64,000 nt of DNA from Bacteroidota bacterium (GTDB taxonomy: Bacteria; Bacteroidota; Bacteroidia; Chitinophagales; Chitinophagaceae). Where the stretch lies: assembly GCA_023386235.1 (NCBI GenBank), contig JAEWKC010000020.1, positions 5,771 through 69,770 on the forward strand, in the 5' to 3' direction. This document shows positions 25,701 through 35,261 of this stretch, in pieces. The translations under genes and the position numbers were made by a program. Under the pieces are notes generated by a model that did no database searches, was not told the origin of the DNA, and worked only from the letters and a program-made list of their open reading frames with translations. How positions within the stretch are numbered: position 1 is the stretch's first letter; every line of letters starts with the position of its first letter.

Positions 25701-27161
25701 ATGAAAAAAATATTAATAATAGCAGCTATTTTTATTTCGATGTTACAGGTTTCCTGTAATAAAGATTTTTTAGATGTGAAACCTACCAATTCTACAGACG
25801 CGAGCGTTACCATCAATACGCTTGCCGATGCCAGGGTAATGATCAACGGTGTTATGAGAAAAATGATCTCGTCTACCTACTATGGCAGAAATTTTCTGAT
25901 TTATGGCGATGCGAAAGGCGGCGATATAACCATTCCTTCTCAGGGAAGGGGCCTGGATGCTTTATATACGTTCAATCATACCATAAATACAAATACGTAT
26001 TCTTCCTTTTGGTCTGATATATACAATACCATATTGCAAACAAACAGCATTATTGCCGGCATAGAAAAACTAGAAGCGGAAGGTACTACCATTGATTTTA
26101 AAAATTACAAAGGTCAGGCACTGACGCTGCGCGCTTTAATGCACTTTGATCTGGTAAGGCTATATGGAAAACCTTATACAATGGATAAAGCTTCTTACGG
26201 CGTACCTATTGTTACTACTCTTTTAGATGCTGCCGCACAGCCGTTAAGAAACTCGGTAGAAGAAACATATACCCAGATTGTAGCAGACCTAACCGCCGCG
26301 GAGCCGCTGCTTTCTAAGGCTAAAAGCAACGGCTATATTAATTATTATGGCAATAAAGCCATTCAGTCAAGAGTGTATTTAACAATGGGCGACTATGAAA
26401 AAGCGTTCAATGCCGCCGAAGAAATAATCACCTCCAATGTTTATAGCTTATATACGAATGCAGAGTGGGTAAACTCTTGGAAGTCGGAGTTTGGCAAAGA
26501 ATCCATCTTTGAATTAAGAATGGTGAAAGATGAGGGAGAATTGGGTTCTGCTTCTATTGGGTTCTACTATTTGCGCAATAAAGACAATAACGCTTTAGGC
26601 AACTTTGTAGCATCTGATTATTATTTAGCCAGATTAGGACAAGACCCCACAGATGTACGCTGGGGAATAATGACGCACGATGAAATTTCCAATACCAGAA
26701 TGGGCGCCTGCTACAAATACGTAGGCTCTGTAGATAAAAGCGGGGAAGGAAAAGATCCGTATACCGCGGTGAACATAAAGGCTATTCGTTTATCCGAAAT
26801 ATATTTAACAGCTGCGGAAGCGGCCATTAAAAAACCTGCCCCCGATTTAGCAAAAGCCGTGAGCTATTTAAATCAAATACGTAAGCGTGCTCCGGACCTG
26901 GCTCCGGCTACCGCTGCAACCATTACAGAAGATATGGTGTTGGAAGAAAAAAGCAAAGAGTTGCTGGGTGAAGGCCAAAGATTTTTTGATATGATAAGGC
27001 TTAATAAATCCATAACCTTTAATGATGAGCATGTGGGCGTTACCATGTCGCACAGACCTAAAACCATTGACCGTAGTTTTAATAAAATAATTTTACCGAT
27101 AGCGCTCAGCGAAATCAATGCCAACCCGGGAATAGAAGCGCAACAGAATCCGGGATATTAA
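25701..27161 (+). CDS. SusD/RagB-family nutrient-binding lipoprotein
   Basis: 486 residues from the ATG at 25701. An upstream in-frame start at 25656 was rejected because it would bury the lipoprotein signal. Lipobox L-Q-V-S-C with Cys19, then the SusD tetratricopeptide-like helices; C-terminal part with Y-L-N-Q-I-R-x-R and L-G-E-G-Q-R-F-F-D-M-I-R, both typical. It forms the surface lid on the SusC barrel encoded 52 bases upstream. A terminator follows, so this is a two-gene unit. Confidence 0.94.
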   Translation: MKKILIIAAIFISMLQVSCNKDFLDVKPTNSTDASVTINTLADARVMINGVMRKMISSTYYGRNFLIYGDAKGGDITIPSQGRGLDALYTFNHTINTNTYSSFWSDIYNTILQTNSIIAGIEKLEAEGTTIDFKNYKGQALTLRALMHFDLVRLYGKPYTMDKASYGVPIVTTLLDAAAQPLRNSVEETYTQIVADLTAAEPLLSKAKSNGYINYYGNKAIQSRVYLTMGDYEKAFNAAEEIITSNVYSLYTNAEWVNSWKSEFGKESIFELRMVKDEGELGSASIGFYYLRNKDNNALGNFVASDYYLARLGQDPTDVRWGIMTHDEISNTRMGACYKYVGSVDKSGEGKDPYTAVNIKAIRLSEIYLTAAEAAIKKPAPDLAKAVSYLNQIRKRAPDLAPATAATITEDMVLEEKSKELLGEGQRFFDMIRLNKSITFNDEHVGVTMSHRPKTIDRSFNKIILPIALSEINANPGIEAQQNPGY

Positions 27162-27175
27162 ACAATATTTTTCTT

Positions 27176-27221
27176 TACAAAAGCTGTATCTGTTGCAGGG
27201 TACGGCTTTTGTAATTTTATT
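27176..27221 (+). terminator. Terminator after SusD
   Basis: TACAAAAGC and GCTTTTGTA arms, extended by imperfect pairing toward the loop, followed by AATTTTATTTT. It starts 15 bases after the SusD stop. Confidence 0.7.
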
Positions 27222-27336
27222 TTCGGCTATTTTATCTCTGTTTTTTTATGGTAAATAGTTCATAATAAATATAAGAATAAAACCCTATTTTTGAATGGCA
27301 AAAACAGGGTTTTCACTATAAAGCAAACCTTAACTG

Positions 27337-28806
27337 ATGTATCTTAGATTGTTACAACTAGAGTTGAAAAACTTTTTTCGTAATCCACAGTTCGGCGCCA
27401 ACCTGGCCATGAAAATTTTAATATTTATTTCGTATGGCTGGCTGTGCATTAGCCTGCTTTCCGTATCGGTTCTTTTTTATTATTATGTAGACGAGAAATT
27501 GCAGTTAGACCCTTTAAGAGTTTTTGCAAGATTATTTATTTACTTCTGGATTGTAGATCTGGTGCTCAGGTATATCATGCAACAAATGCCTACGCAAAAT
27601 ATTAAACCATTTTTATCGCTCAACATCACTAAGAAAAAACTGGTAAACTACACCATTATTAAAACTTTTTTTTCATTTTTTAATTGGACCAGTCTCTTGC
27701 TTTTGCTTCCGTTTGGTGCAATGTTGTTGCTCAATGGGCATCTTTCTTTTATAGGTGTTGCCATGTTTGTATTGGGCATCCTGTTTATGTTTTATTTCAA
27801 CAACTTCTTAAATATCTTATTAAACGGCAAAACGATAGTGGTGGTTGGAGTATTTGGTATAATAGCAGTGTTGGGCGCGTTGGAATATTTCAATGTGTTT
27901 CATTTTTCAAGATACACCGAAAAGCTTTTTTATTCGTTTTACAGCATTCCGGGTATATTTCTTCTGCCGGTAATTGGCACTTTTGTATTGGCCTATTTTG
28001 TATACCAATATATCTACCGGAATTTTTATCTGGATAAAGGACTGGAAGTAAAAAAGGCTGTTGGCAAAACGGAAGACATTCAGTTTTTCAATCGTTTTGG
28101 TGCAGTCGGCTCCTTCCTGAATAATGATATAAAACTGTTGAAACGCAGCAAAGCCGCGCAGTCTGCCGTATGGGCTTCTGTTTTGTTTTTGCTGTATGGC
28201 CTGCTCGTATATAGTCCAAGCTATCAAAACGATTATATGAAATTATTTACAGGCATTTTTGTAACTGGAGGTTTTCTGTTTATGTTTGGTCAGCGTGTTC
28301 CTGCATGGGACGCGTCTTACTATCCGCTAATGATGACCACCAATGTACCTTATAAAAAGTATTTACAAGCCAAATGGTCTATGATAGTGATAGCTACTTT
28401 TATATCCATGATACTGGCTATAGGTTACGCGTTTATAAGCTGGGAGTTTTATTATACAATACTGGCAGCTGGGTTGTACAACCTGGGCGTGAACTCTTAC
28501 CTGACGTTATTAGCAGGCGCTTATAACAAAAAAGGTATTGATCTTAACTCTCGCGCTAAAACATTCGGCGGGGGCGGAGGAAATAACTTTAACATGAAAG
28601 TAGTTTTGATGATGATACCTCAGCTGATTGTCCCCATGGTGGTATTTGCTTTAGTGAAATGGATCGCGGGTATTGGACTGGCCGTGCTGAGCTTAGGAAC
28701 ATTAGGGTTGACGGGCTTTTTATTAAAAGATAAAATTTTTAATCAGATAGTAAAAGTTTATAAGAATCAGAAATACTCTACTCTTAACGCCTTTAAAAAT
28801 CTATAA
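27337..28806 (+). CDS. DUF5687-family membrane protein, ABC exporter permease
   Basis: 489 residues with about ten to twelve hydrophobic segments and the N-terminal L-E-L-K-N-F-F-R-N-P-Q-F motif typical of this Bacteroidota permease family. No ATPase domain of its own. The ATP-binding gene starts 12 bases after its stop, so the two form an ABC transporter of unknown substrate in the inner membrane. The family name comes from overall features; other ABC-2-type permeases would look similar. Confidence 0.8.
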   Translation: MYLRLLQLELKNFFRNPQFGANLAMKILIFISYGWLCISLLSVSVLFYYYVDEKLQLDPLRVFARLFIYFWIVDLVLRYIMQQMPTQNIKPFLSLNITKKKLVNYTIIKTFFSFFNWTSLLLLLPFGAMLLLNGHLSFIGVAMFVLGILFMFYFNNFLNILLNGKTIVVVGVFGIIAVLGALEYFNVFHFSRYTEKLFYSFYSIPGIFLLPVIGTFVLAYFVYQYIYRNFYLDKGLEVKKAVGKTEDIQFFNRFGAVGSFLNNDIKLLKRSKAAQSAVWASVLFLLYGLLVYSPSYQNDYMKLFTGIFVTGGFLFMFGQRVPAWDASYYPLMMTTNVPYKKYLQAKWSMIVIATFISMILAIGYAFISWEFYYTILAAGLYNLGVNSYLTLLAGAYNKKGIDLNSRAKTFGGGGGNNFNMKVVLMMIPQLIVPMVVFALVKWIAGIGLAVLSLGTLGLTGFLLKDKIFNQIVKVYKNQKYSTLNAFKNL

Positions 28807-28818
28807 ATTAAAATACAA

Positions 28819-29523
28819 ATGATAGCTGTTCAAAATATTTCTAAGGTTTACGGAAGGGCTAAAGTGCTTGATATACCTCAGTTGCAGATCGTTAAAGGAG
28901 AAGCGTTTGGGTTGGTAGGTAATAACGGAGCGGGCAAAACCACGCTTTTTAGTCTGCTGTTAGATTTAATAGAAGCTACTACAGGTTTTATTTCCATAGA
29001 TGAGGTAAAAGTAGCCGAGTCGGAAAGCTGGAAAAACAAAGTATCTGCTTTTATTGACGATACTTTTTTGATCGGTTATCTTACACCCGAAGAATATTTT
29101 TATTTTTTAGGAGAATTGCGCGGCCAAAGCAAGCCAATGGTAAATGAATTTCTTCAGCAGTTTATTGACTTTTTCAATGGCGAAATTTTAAACGCCCGCA
29201 AATACATTCGTGACCTGTCTAAAGGCAATCAGAAAAAAGTAGGCATTGTAGGCGCGCTGATCGGTAACCCGGAAATAATTATTTTAGACGAACCTTTTGC
29301 CAATTTAGATCCCTCTACGCAAATAAAATTGAAAGCTCTTATTCGTGAATGGTCAAAAAAAGATAATGTAACTTTTCTTATTTCCAGCCACGACCTCGCA
29401 CACACCACCGAGGTTTGTAAAAGAATTGTATTGCTAGACAAAGGCGTGGTTATAAAAGATATACAAACCAATCCCGAAACACTCAAAGAGCTAGAGAATT
29501 TCTTTGCCGGTGTAGAAGAATAA
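28819..29523 (+). CDS. ABC transporter ATP-binding protein
   Basis: 234 residues. Walker A G-N-N-G-A-G-K-T-T (about 34-42), signature L-S-K-G-N-Q-K-K (about 133-140), Walker B I-I-I-L-D-E-P-F-A-N-L-D-P (about 152-164) and the switch His in S-S-H-D. The signature is L-S-K-G-N, as in ABC-2 exporters of the gliding or antibiotic type, not the canonical L-S-G-G-Q. It pairs with the upstream DUF5687 permease. Confidence 0.93.
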   Translation: MIAVQNISKVYGRAKVLDIPQLQIVKGEAFGLVGNNGAGKTTLFSLLLDLIEATTGFISIDEVKVAESESWKNKVSAFIDDTFLIGYLTPEEYFYFLGELRGQSKPMVNEFLQQFIDFFNGEILNARKYIRDLSKGNQKKVGIVGALIGNPEIIILDEPFANLDPSTQIKLKALIREWSKKDNVTFLISSHDLAHTTEVCKRIVLLDKGVVIKDIQTNPETLKELENFFAGVEE

Positions 29524-29650
29524 TAAACGATTGTGTAAAGTCCCCTATTCTGTCAAAAAGTTTCGAATCAGCAACAAGCTTCGGTGCTGAGTCAACCGCA
29601 ACAAGACTATTAAAAAAAATATCTATCAGCTCGAATCTCGTAAAAAAACC

Positions 29651-29658
29651 TATCTTTG
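29651..29658 (+). promoter_or_regulatory. -7 box upstream of the rhlE-type helicase
   Basis: TATCTTTG, a full TAnnTTTG match, 145 bases before the start codon, predicting an unusually long leader (about 135 nt). The rest of the 279-base gap after the ABC ATPase shows no gene or clear hairpin. Confidence 0.5.
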
Positions 29659-29802
29659 CGCCAGTTCATTAATTTAGCGGCATTAGAAGCCCGGACTTTT
29701 ATTCCAGATCTAACCATCCTACAATAAGCGCCAAACACGGCAGGTTCCAATTTTACTGATGAAGTTGTACTTCATTTCCGCACTCATTTTAAAAATATAC
29801 AA

Positions 29803-31059
29803 TTGTTATTTACAGACTTAAAACTCATTAAGCCCATTCTTGATGCGCTTAATACACAGGGCTATACACAGCCCACGCCTATTCAGCAACAAGCCATTCC
29901 GCATATTCTTGCCGGAAAAGACCTGCTGGGTTGCGCGCAAACCGGCACAGGTAAAACTGCGGCCTTTGCCATACCTATGTTGCAGCAGCTGGCTGTTCCC
30001 AAACAAAAAGCTCCCGGCACTGCGCCTATACTAGCACTCATCCTCACGCCCACGCGCGAACTGGCCATTCAAATCCAGGAAAGTTTTGACGCTTATGGCG
30101 CCAACCTTCGCCTGCGCAACCTGGTAATTTTTGGCGGCGTAAGCCAGGTGCCGCAGGTTCAGGGGCTTAAAAGGGGAGTGGACATATTAGTGGCTACGCC
30201 CGGCCGTTTGCTCGATCTGATGAACCAGGGATATATCAGCTTACGCGATATCGAAATTTTTGTGCTGGACGAGGCCGACCGCATGCTCGACATGGGCTTT
30301 GTGCACGACGTAAAAAAAGTAATCGCCAAATTGCCGGTAAAAAGGCAAACGCTTTTCTTTTCGGCAACCATGCCCAAAGAAATACAATCACTGGCGGATA
30401 GTATTTTGACCAACCCGGTGAAAGTGGAAGTAACGCCCATATCTTCTACGGCTGAAACCATTGACCAGTCTTTGTTTTACGTGGAAAAACAAAACAAGCC
30501 GAACCTGCTGAAACACATACTTTCTGATGCAGGAATAGAAACTGCGTTGGTATTTACCCGCACCAAACACGGGGCCGACAAAGTAGTGAAAGGCTTGCTG
30601 CGCCACAGCATCAGCGCGGAAGCAATTCATGGAAATAAATCGCAGAACGCGAGGCAGCGCGCCCTCAGCAATTTTAAATCGCGCCAAACGAGAGTATTGG
30701 TGGCGACTGATATTGCCGCGCGTGGCATTGATGTGGATGACCTTACGCACGTGATTAATTACGACCTGCCCGATGTGCCGGAAACCTACGTACACCGTAT
30801 CGGCCGTACAGGGCGCGCTGGCGCGAGTGGTATTTCATTTTCTTTTTGTGAAGCCGAAGAATTAACAGCATTGAATGATATTCATAAACTGATTGGTAAA
30901 AAAATTCCCGTGACGGAAGAACATCCTTTTCATACAGTGTTGGTATTTTCTTCACAGAAAAAAAATAACAGCGCTCCGTTTCAGGCCAAGAAAAAGTTTT
31001 TCAGCAACAGGCCTAATAAATCTTTTCAACGTGGACATACCGGCAATTTCGCAGGATGA
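29803..31059 (+). CDS. rhlE: DEAD-box RNA helicase, RhlE type
   Basis: 418 residues starting at TTG 29803 (no ATG precedes the family N-terminus F-T-D-L). Motifs in order: Q motif Y-T-Q-P-T-P-I-Q, motif I A-Q-T-G-T-G-K-T, P-T-R-E-L-A, V-L-D-E-A-D-R-M-L-D-M-G-F, S-A-T-M-P, then D-I-A-A-R-G-I-D and H-R-I-G-R-T-G-R-A-G. The basic tail (about 380-418) likely binds RNA. ATP-dependent RNA unwinding in ribosome assembly or mRNA turnover; the long leader fits the self- or cold-controlled helicases of this class, but that is inference. RhlE rather than DeaD is chosen by length and N-terminus. Confidence 0.88.
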   Translation: MLFTDLKLIKPILDALNTQGYTQPTPIQQQAIPHILAGKDLLGCAQTGTGKTAAFAIPMLQQLAVPKQKAPGTAPILALILTPTRELAIQIQESFDAYGANLRLRNLVIFGGVSQVPQVQGLKRGVDILVATPGRLLDLMNQGYISLRDIEIFVLDEADRMLDMGFVHDVKKVIAKLPVKRQTLFFSATMPKEIQSLADSILTNPVKVEVTPISSTAETIDQSLFYVEKQNKPNLLKHILSDAGIETALVFTRTKHGADKVVKGLLRHSISAEAIHGNKSQNARQRALSNFKSRQTRVLVATDIAARGIDVDDLTHVINYDLPDVPETYVHRIGRTGRAGASGISFSFCEAEELTALNDIHKLIGKKIPVTEEHPFHTVLVFSSQKKNNSAPFQAKKKFFSNRPNKSFQRGHTGNFAG

Positions 31060-31107
31060 TCCCCTAAATATCTCTCGGAAAATTTTATAGAAAACATTAG
31101 ATAGATT

Positions 31108-31143
31108 ACCGGCAGCGATTAAAATAAACGCTGCCGGTATTTT
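31108..31143 (+). terminator. Terminator of the helicase gene
   Basis: Perfect 10-base stem ACCGGCAGCG / CGCTGCCGGT with an 11-base A-rich loop and ATTTTCTTT after it; 48 bases beyond the stop. Confidence 0.8.
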
Positions 31144-31284
31144 CTTTGTGTTGTTGGAGAAGGTAAAAGTAGAAGACCTCAACAGTCCAGCGAACATTTA
31201 GCATATTTACAAAACACGTAAAACTCAGACACAAAGCTAACCTTGGGAAAGAGCTAAATTTTGCTGACCCACAGCGATCCGTCA

Positions 31285-32919
31285 ATGAATCGCAATAATT
31301 TTACTAAATTTGTTGGCATGACAACAGGGATAGCCATAAAGCCTCTCTCAAATGAGTTACCCAGCCAATTTGCCGACAGGGCTGGACAGTTTTATGCTAA
31401 AACTGTTCCGACACAGCACAAGAAAAACTATGGACAATTTTTTACTCCGACAGAAATTGCTCACTTTATGGCTGGACTCATCAGGCAAACTAAGAATAAA
31501 TTAAAAATTCTTGACCCGGGTTGCGGAACGGCCATTCTTTCAAGTTCACTTATTGAGACACTTGCAAAACTAAATAACAATTTAAAAGAAATCGAACTTG
31601 TTGTTTACGAAACCGACCAAGGTATTTTGCCATATACACAAGCGACGCTTGACTATCTAGCCAAATGGCTAAAGAAATATAAAATCAAGTTCAAAGCAAC
31701 ACTTAACACAAATGATTTTGTACTTGAAAACAAAGATTGCTTTCAAGTATCTGCGACACTTTTTTCTGAACTCCAAAACGCTATTTACGATATTGTAATT
31801 TCAAATCCGCCGTATTTCAAAATATCTAAAGAAGATAAACGGGCAACTGTAGCTAAATCTATTGTTTGGGGCCAACCAAACATTTACTCAATCTTTATGA
31901 TGGTTGCAACAAAACTTTTAAAAGAAGGTGGTGAACTCATATTTATTACGCCAAGAAGTTTTGCATCGGGTAATTATTTCAGAGCTTTTCGTGAAGCCTT
32001 CTTTCAGGAAATTGAAATAGAACATATTCATTTATTCGGTTCAAGAACTGACACATTTAACCGGGATAGTGTTTTACAAGAGACATTAATACTGAAAGGG
32101 AAAAAGCAAAAATCAAATGGACATTTGCCATCGATACTTGTAACCCATTCTAACGGAATAAAAGACATAAATAGTTTTACTGAAAAGATTTATAAAACCG
32201 ATGAACTGATTGATTTAAAATCAAAAGAAAAAATCATACACCTTCCAGCAAATGAAACAGATGATAAAGTGATTAAGCTGTTTAAATCATGGGCAGGCAG
32301 TTTACGCCAATACGATATTCAAATTTCAACAGGTCCGGTTGTTTCATTCAGAGCAACTCAATACTTATTTGAGCAATACAAAAATGGAACAGTTTTTTTG
32401 GTTCCGCTTTATCAGCTTATCAATACCGCCAAAATGCAATTTGAATGGCCTGTTACTAAAAGGAATAAACCTCAATACATTCAACTTTGCGAAGAAACCA
32501 AATCGCTTTTGCTTCCAAATAAGAACTATGTTTTCCTTCGCCGCTTCAGTGCAAAGGACGACAAGAGCAGATTGGTTGCAACTCCTTATTTTGTTGACAT
32601 TACCCAGGCAGAATATATTGGTATTGAAAATCACCTCAATTACATTTACAGACCAAAAGGGCATCTTGAAAGAAATGAAATTTTAGGGCTTGCTGCGTTG
32701 TTAAACAGCAATCTATTTGACACGTATTTCAGAACCTTCAACGGAAATATAAATGTGAGTGCAACCGAATTAAGGGAAATGCCTTTGCCACCATTAGAAG
32801 ACATAAAACAAATTGGCAACCAGATGATATTACTAAACGACTTTTCACAATCAAGGGTTGATGAAATCATAAACAACTACTTTGATATAGAGCATATATT
32901 CGCTTATGAGCAAAATTGA
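31285..32919 (+). CDS. Type II DNA adenine methyltransferase, PstI/BsuBI (Eco57I-domain) type
   Basis: 544 residues from ATG 31285; TTG 31261 and ATG 31318 are alternative starts. Motif X-like G-Q-F-F-T-P (50-55), SAM motif I D-P-G-C-G (77-81) and catalytic N-P-P-Y (174-177), the gamma-class N6-adenine arrangement, followed by a target-recognition region. The restriction gene directly downstream belongs to the BsuBI/PstI family, so the predicted target is CTGCAG with adenine methylated. The stop overlaps the next start by 14 bases. Base composition is AT-richer than the neighbouring helicase, which fits acquisition as a unit. Confidence 0.9.
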   Translation: MNRNNFTKFVGMTTGIAIKPLSNELPSQFADRAGQFYAKTVPTQHKKNYGQFFTPTEIAHFMAGLIRQTKNKLKILDPGCGTAILSSSLIETLAKLNNNLKEIELVVYETDQGILPYTQATLDYLAKWLKKYKIKFKATLNTNDFVLENKDCFQVSATLFSELQNAIYDIVISNPPYFKISKEDKRATVAKSIVWGQPNIYSIFMMVATKLLKEGGELIFITPRSFASGNYFRAFREAFFQEIEIEHIHLFGSRTDTFNRDSVLQETLILKGKKQKSNGHLPSILVTHSNGIKDINSFTEKIYKTDELIDLKSKEKIIHLPANETDDKVIKLFKSWAGSLRQYDIQISTGPVVSFRATQYLFEQYKNGTVFLVPLYQLINTAKMQFEWPVTKRNKPQYIQLCEETKSLLLPNKNYVFLRRFSAKDDKSRLVATPYFVDITQAEYIGIENHLNYIYRPKGHLERNEILGLAALLNSNLFDTYFRTFNGNINVSATELREMPLPPLEDIKQIGNQMILLNDFSQSRVDEIINNYFDIEHIFAYEQN

Positions 32920-33844
32920 AGAAGCAAAAAAAATCCTTAAGGAATTAGGGTTGCCAGCAGCACAACAAAATGAAATTTCAGCCTACACATTGCTTGCCCT
33001 TTGCGATATAAAACCTCGTAGCAATTGGAGTAATGCCACTAAAGCAAGTTTGAAAGTTTCAAAAGGTATTATGGCATTTTGTAAAGACATTTACAAAAAA
33101 GAATATGCTCCCAATACAAGAGAGACATTTCGCCGGCAAGTATTGCATCAATTCGTTCAGGCAAGAATTGCCGATTACAATCCTGATAACCCAAGCCTTC
33201 CGGTTAATAGCCCCAATGCACATTACGCAATTACAGAAGAAGCATTAGAAGCTATCAGAACTTTTGGAACAAAAGCATGGAAAGAAGGGGCAGAAAGATT
33301 TAAGTCAGAAGTTGGCGAACTTTCAAGACGTTACCTCAAAGAAAGAAAACAAAATTTAATCCCGGTAAAATTAAGCAACGGTAAAACTCTTAAGCTCTCC
33401 GCCGGAAAACACAATGTAGTTCAGGCTGCCATTGTTCAGGATTTTGCCGCACGTTTTGCAAATGGCAGCGAGGTTCTTTATTTAGGTGATACCGCTAAAA
33501 AAGACCTCTATGTTGATAAAAAAGTTTTAAAAGAAATTGGCATACCCATTACAGCGCACAGCAAGTTGCCAGACGTAGTGCTTTTTGACAGGAAGAAAAA
33601 CTGGCTTTACTTAATTGAAGCCGTTACTTCTCATGGCCCTGTCTCTCCAAAACGAATTATTGAATTGGAAGAGCTGCTCAAAGACTGTAAAGCAGGAAAA
33701 GTTTACGTATCGGCATTTCCCGACTTTGCAGAATTTAAAAAGCATTCGACAAACATTGCATGGGAGACGGAAGTTTGGGTTGTAGATTTTCCTGAACACA
33801 TGATACACTTTAATGGCGACCGTTTTATGGGACCGAGATATTAA
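32906..33844 (+). CDS. BsuBI/PstI-family type II restriction endonuclease
   Basis: 312 residues. The C-terminal catalytic region has P-D (222-223), then L-I-E-A-V-T-S-H-G-P-V (236-246) with Glu238, followed by K-R-I-I-E-L. This is the family's variant of the PD-(D/E)XK nuclease, the H-G-P-V segment being its hallmark. It likely cuts CTGCAG. The N-terminal half is helical (family recognition domain). The 14-base overlap with the methyltransferase couples their translation. It converges on an AraC gene with a 4-base overlap of stops. There is no controller (C) protein gene. Confidence 0.9.
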   Translation: MSKIEEAKKILKELGLPAAQQNEISAYTLLALCDIKPRSNWSNATKASLKVSKGIMAFCKDIYKKEYAPNTRETFRRQVLHQFVQARIADYNPDNPSLPVNSPNAHYAITEEALEAIRTFGTKAWKEGAERFKSEVGELSRRYLKERKQNLIPVKLSNGKTLKLSAGKHNVVQAAIVQDFAARFANGSEVLYLGDTAKKDLYVDKKVLKEIGIPITAHSKLPDVVLFDRKKNWLYLIEAVTSHGPVSPKRIIELEELLKDCKAGKVYVSAFPDFAEFKKHSTNIAWETEVWVVDFPEHMIHFNGDRFMGPRY

Positions 33845-34665
33845 ATGTTCAACCGCTGCCGGTATTCCGTTGGTGTCACTCCCAAAACTTTTTTCACATA
33901 ACGGGTAAAAAATGACCGGCTGGAGAATTCCATTTCATCAGCTATTTCAGCGATGTTGAGGTTTTTATTTTGCAGCAAAATAATGAGGCGCTCCTGTACG
34001 TAACGCTGTATCCATTCCGAAGCGGTAATGCCGGAAGTGGCTTTACTAATATGATTCAGGTATTTGGGTGTGATGTTAAGCTGCCGGCTGTAAAACTGAA
34101 CTTCCCTTTCTTTCAGGCAGTGTTCTTCCACCAAGACAATGAACTTTTCAAAATGTGTTCCGCTTTGCAGGCTGCGTTTCCGCCGTTCATAGTGTCTGGC
34201 AAAAAGATGCCACATCTCGAGTACAAAAATTTGCATCTGCAGGCGCAGGGCTTCGGAATAAAACCGGTGGTCGGTTTCCAGGAACCGGTCGTGAAGCGCT
34301 TCAAAGCTGGCCAGGATCTTCCTTCTTTCCAATTTGTCTTCCGGCTTTTTTACAGGGTTTTCCCGGGAGAATAGGGTGGCATCTATACCCCAATTCTGGT
34401 CAGGAATATTATCCAGCAGAAACTGCTTTTCTACCAGCAAAATTTTTGATTTAAAATTTTTTGAGAAGGAAAGGTTCTCCACTTTGCTTTCGGCAAACCA
34501 AAACACAAAATCTCCCGCTTTGCAATGCATCTTCCGCTTGTTGAAATCAAAACTCATCCGGCCTTTCAGGCAAAGCAGGTGCGTATGATAGCCGGAAATA
34601 AAATCTTTAGGCAGCTCCGAAAAATGCTGTACTTCCTTAAGGATGATAAGCGGTGAATCTTTCAT
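33841..34665 (-). CDS. AraC-family transcriptional regulator (first of two)
   Basis: 274 residues. N-terminal cupin-like sensing domain (about 20-150) and a C-terminal pair of helix-turn-helix motifs (about 175-272), the second ending with F-F-T-R-Y-V-K-K-V-L-G-V-T-P-T-E-Y-R, a classic AraC signature. It is divergent from the operon starting at 34782 (cyclophilin-like, hydrolase, acetyltransferase) and probably controls it. In the gap there is a short direct repeat (ATTATTGTG / ATTATGTG, 11 bp apart, near 34715) that could be its site. Its stop overlaps the restriction gene's stop by 4 bases. Confidence 0.92.
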   Translation of the reverse strand: MKDSPLIILKEVQHFSELPKDFISGYHTHLLCLKGRMSFDFNKRKMHCKAGDFVFWFAESKVENLSFSKNFKSKILLVEKQFLLDNIPDQNWGIDATLFSRENPVKKPEDKLERRKILASFEALHDRFLETDHRFYSEALRLQMQIFVLEMWHLFARHYERRKRSLQSGTHFEKFIVLVEEHCLKEREVQFYSRQLNITPKYLNHISKATSGITASEWIQRYVQERLIILLQNKNLNIAEIADEMEFSSRSFFTRYVKKVLGVTPTEYRQRLNI

Positions 34666-34755
34666 ATAATTTCTCCCTGATGATTACATTGAAAGATACG
34701 TGATTTTTGACATTATTGTGGAATTATGTGTAACAATTAAGAATAAACTGTTTCT

Positions 34756-34763
34756 TATTTTTG
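34756..34763 (+). promoter_or_regulatory. -7 box of the operon at 34782
   Basis: TATTTTTG, a full TAnnTTTG match, 18 bases before the start codon at 34782, implying a short leader. Confidence 0.5.
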
Positions 34764-34781
34764 TATGGTAAAAATGAAAAA

Positions 34782-35243
34782 ATGAAATATCAATTTTTGC
34801 TCGTTAGTCTCTTTTTCCCGGTGTTTATATGGGGTTGCAGGGAAAATAAAAGTTTGGAAACAGGATTGCCATCAACAGAAATAAAAACCGGTACTATGAA
34901 ATTAAAAGTAACTATTGGCACAAACGTGTTTACGGTAACGCTGGCAGATAATGAAACGGCAAAAAAATTCAGGGCATTATTGCCTTTAACAATGAATATG
35001 GCCGAACTGAACGGTAACGAGAAGTATGCAAATTTAGCTGCCGCGCTTCCGGTTCAGGCATCGGTTCCGGCCGGCCTACAAAGCGGAGACCTGATGCTGT
35101 ACGGTTCTAATACTCTTGTGTTATTTTATGAAAGCTTCTCCACAACTTATTCTTACACGCGGATTGGAAAGATTGATAATGTTTCTGGATTAAAAACTGC
35201 CTTGGGTACAGGAAATGTCACTGTAAAATTTGAGCTGCAATAA
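34782..35243 (+). CDS. Exported cyclophilin-like-fold lipoprotein
   Basis: 153 residues from the ATG at 34782; an upstream TTG at 34761 overlaps the -7 box and was rejected. Lipobox F-I-W-G-C near residue 20, then a small domain with M-K-L-K-V-T-I-G, G-D-L-M-L-Y and L-V-L-F-Y-E strands as in the cyclophilin-like (Cyclophil_like2) family. Members resemble peptidyl-prolyl isomerases in fold but no activity is established. It leads a three-gene unit with a secreted hydrolase and an acetyltransferase, divergent from the AraC gene. Confidence 0.82.
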   Translation: MKYQFLLVSLFFPVFIWGCRENKSLETGLPSTEIKTGTMKLKVTIGTNVFTVTLADNETAKKFRALLPLTMNMAELNGNEKYANLAAALPVQASVPAGLQSGDLMLYGSNTLVLFYESFSTTYSYTRIGKIDNVSGLKTALGTGNVTVKFELQ

Positions 35244-35261
35244 TTTTAAATATTAATAAAA

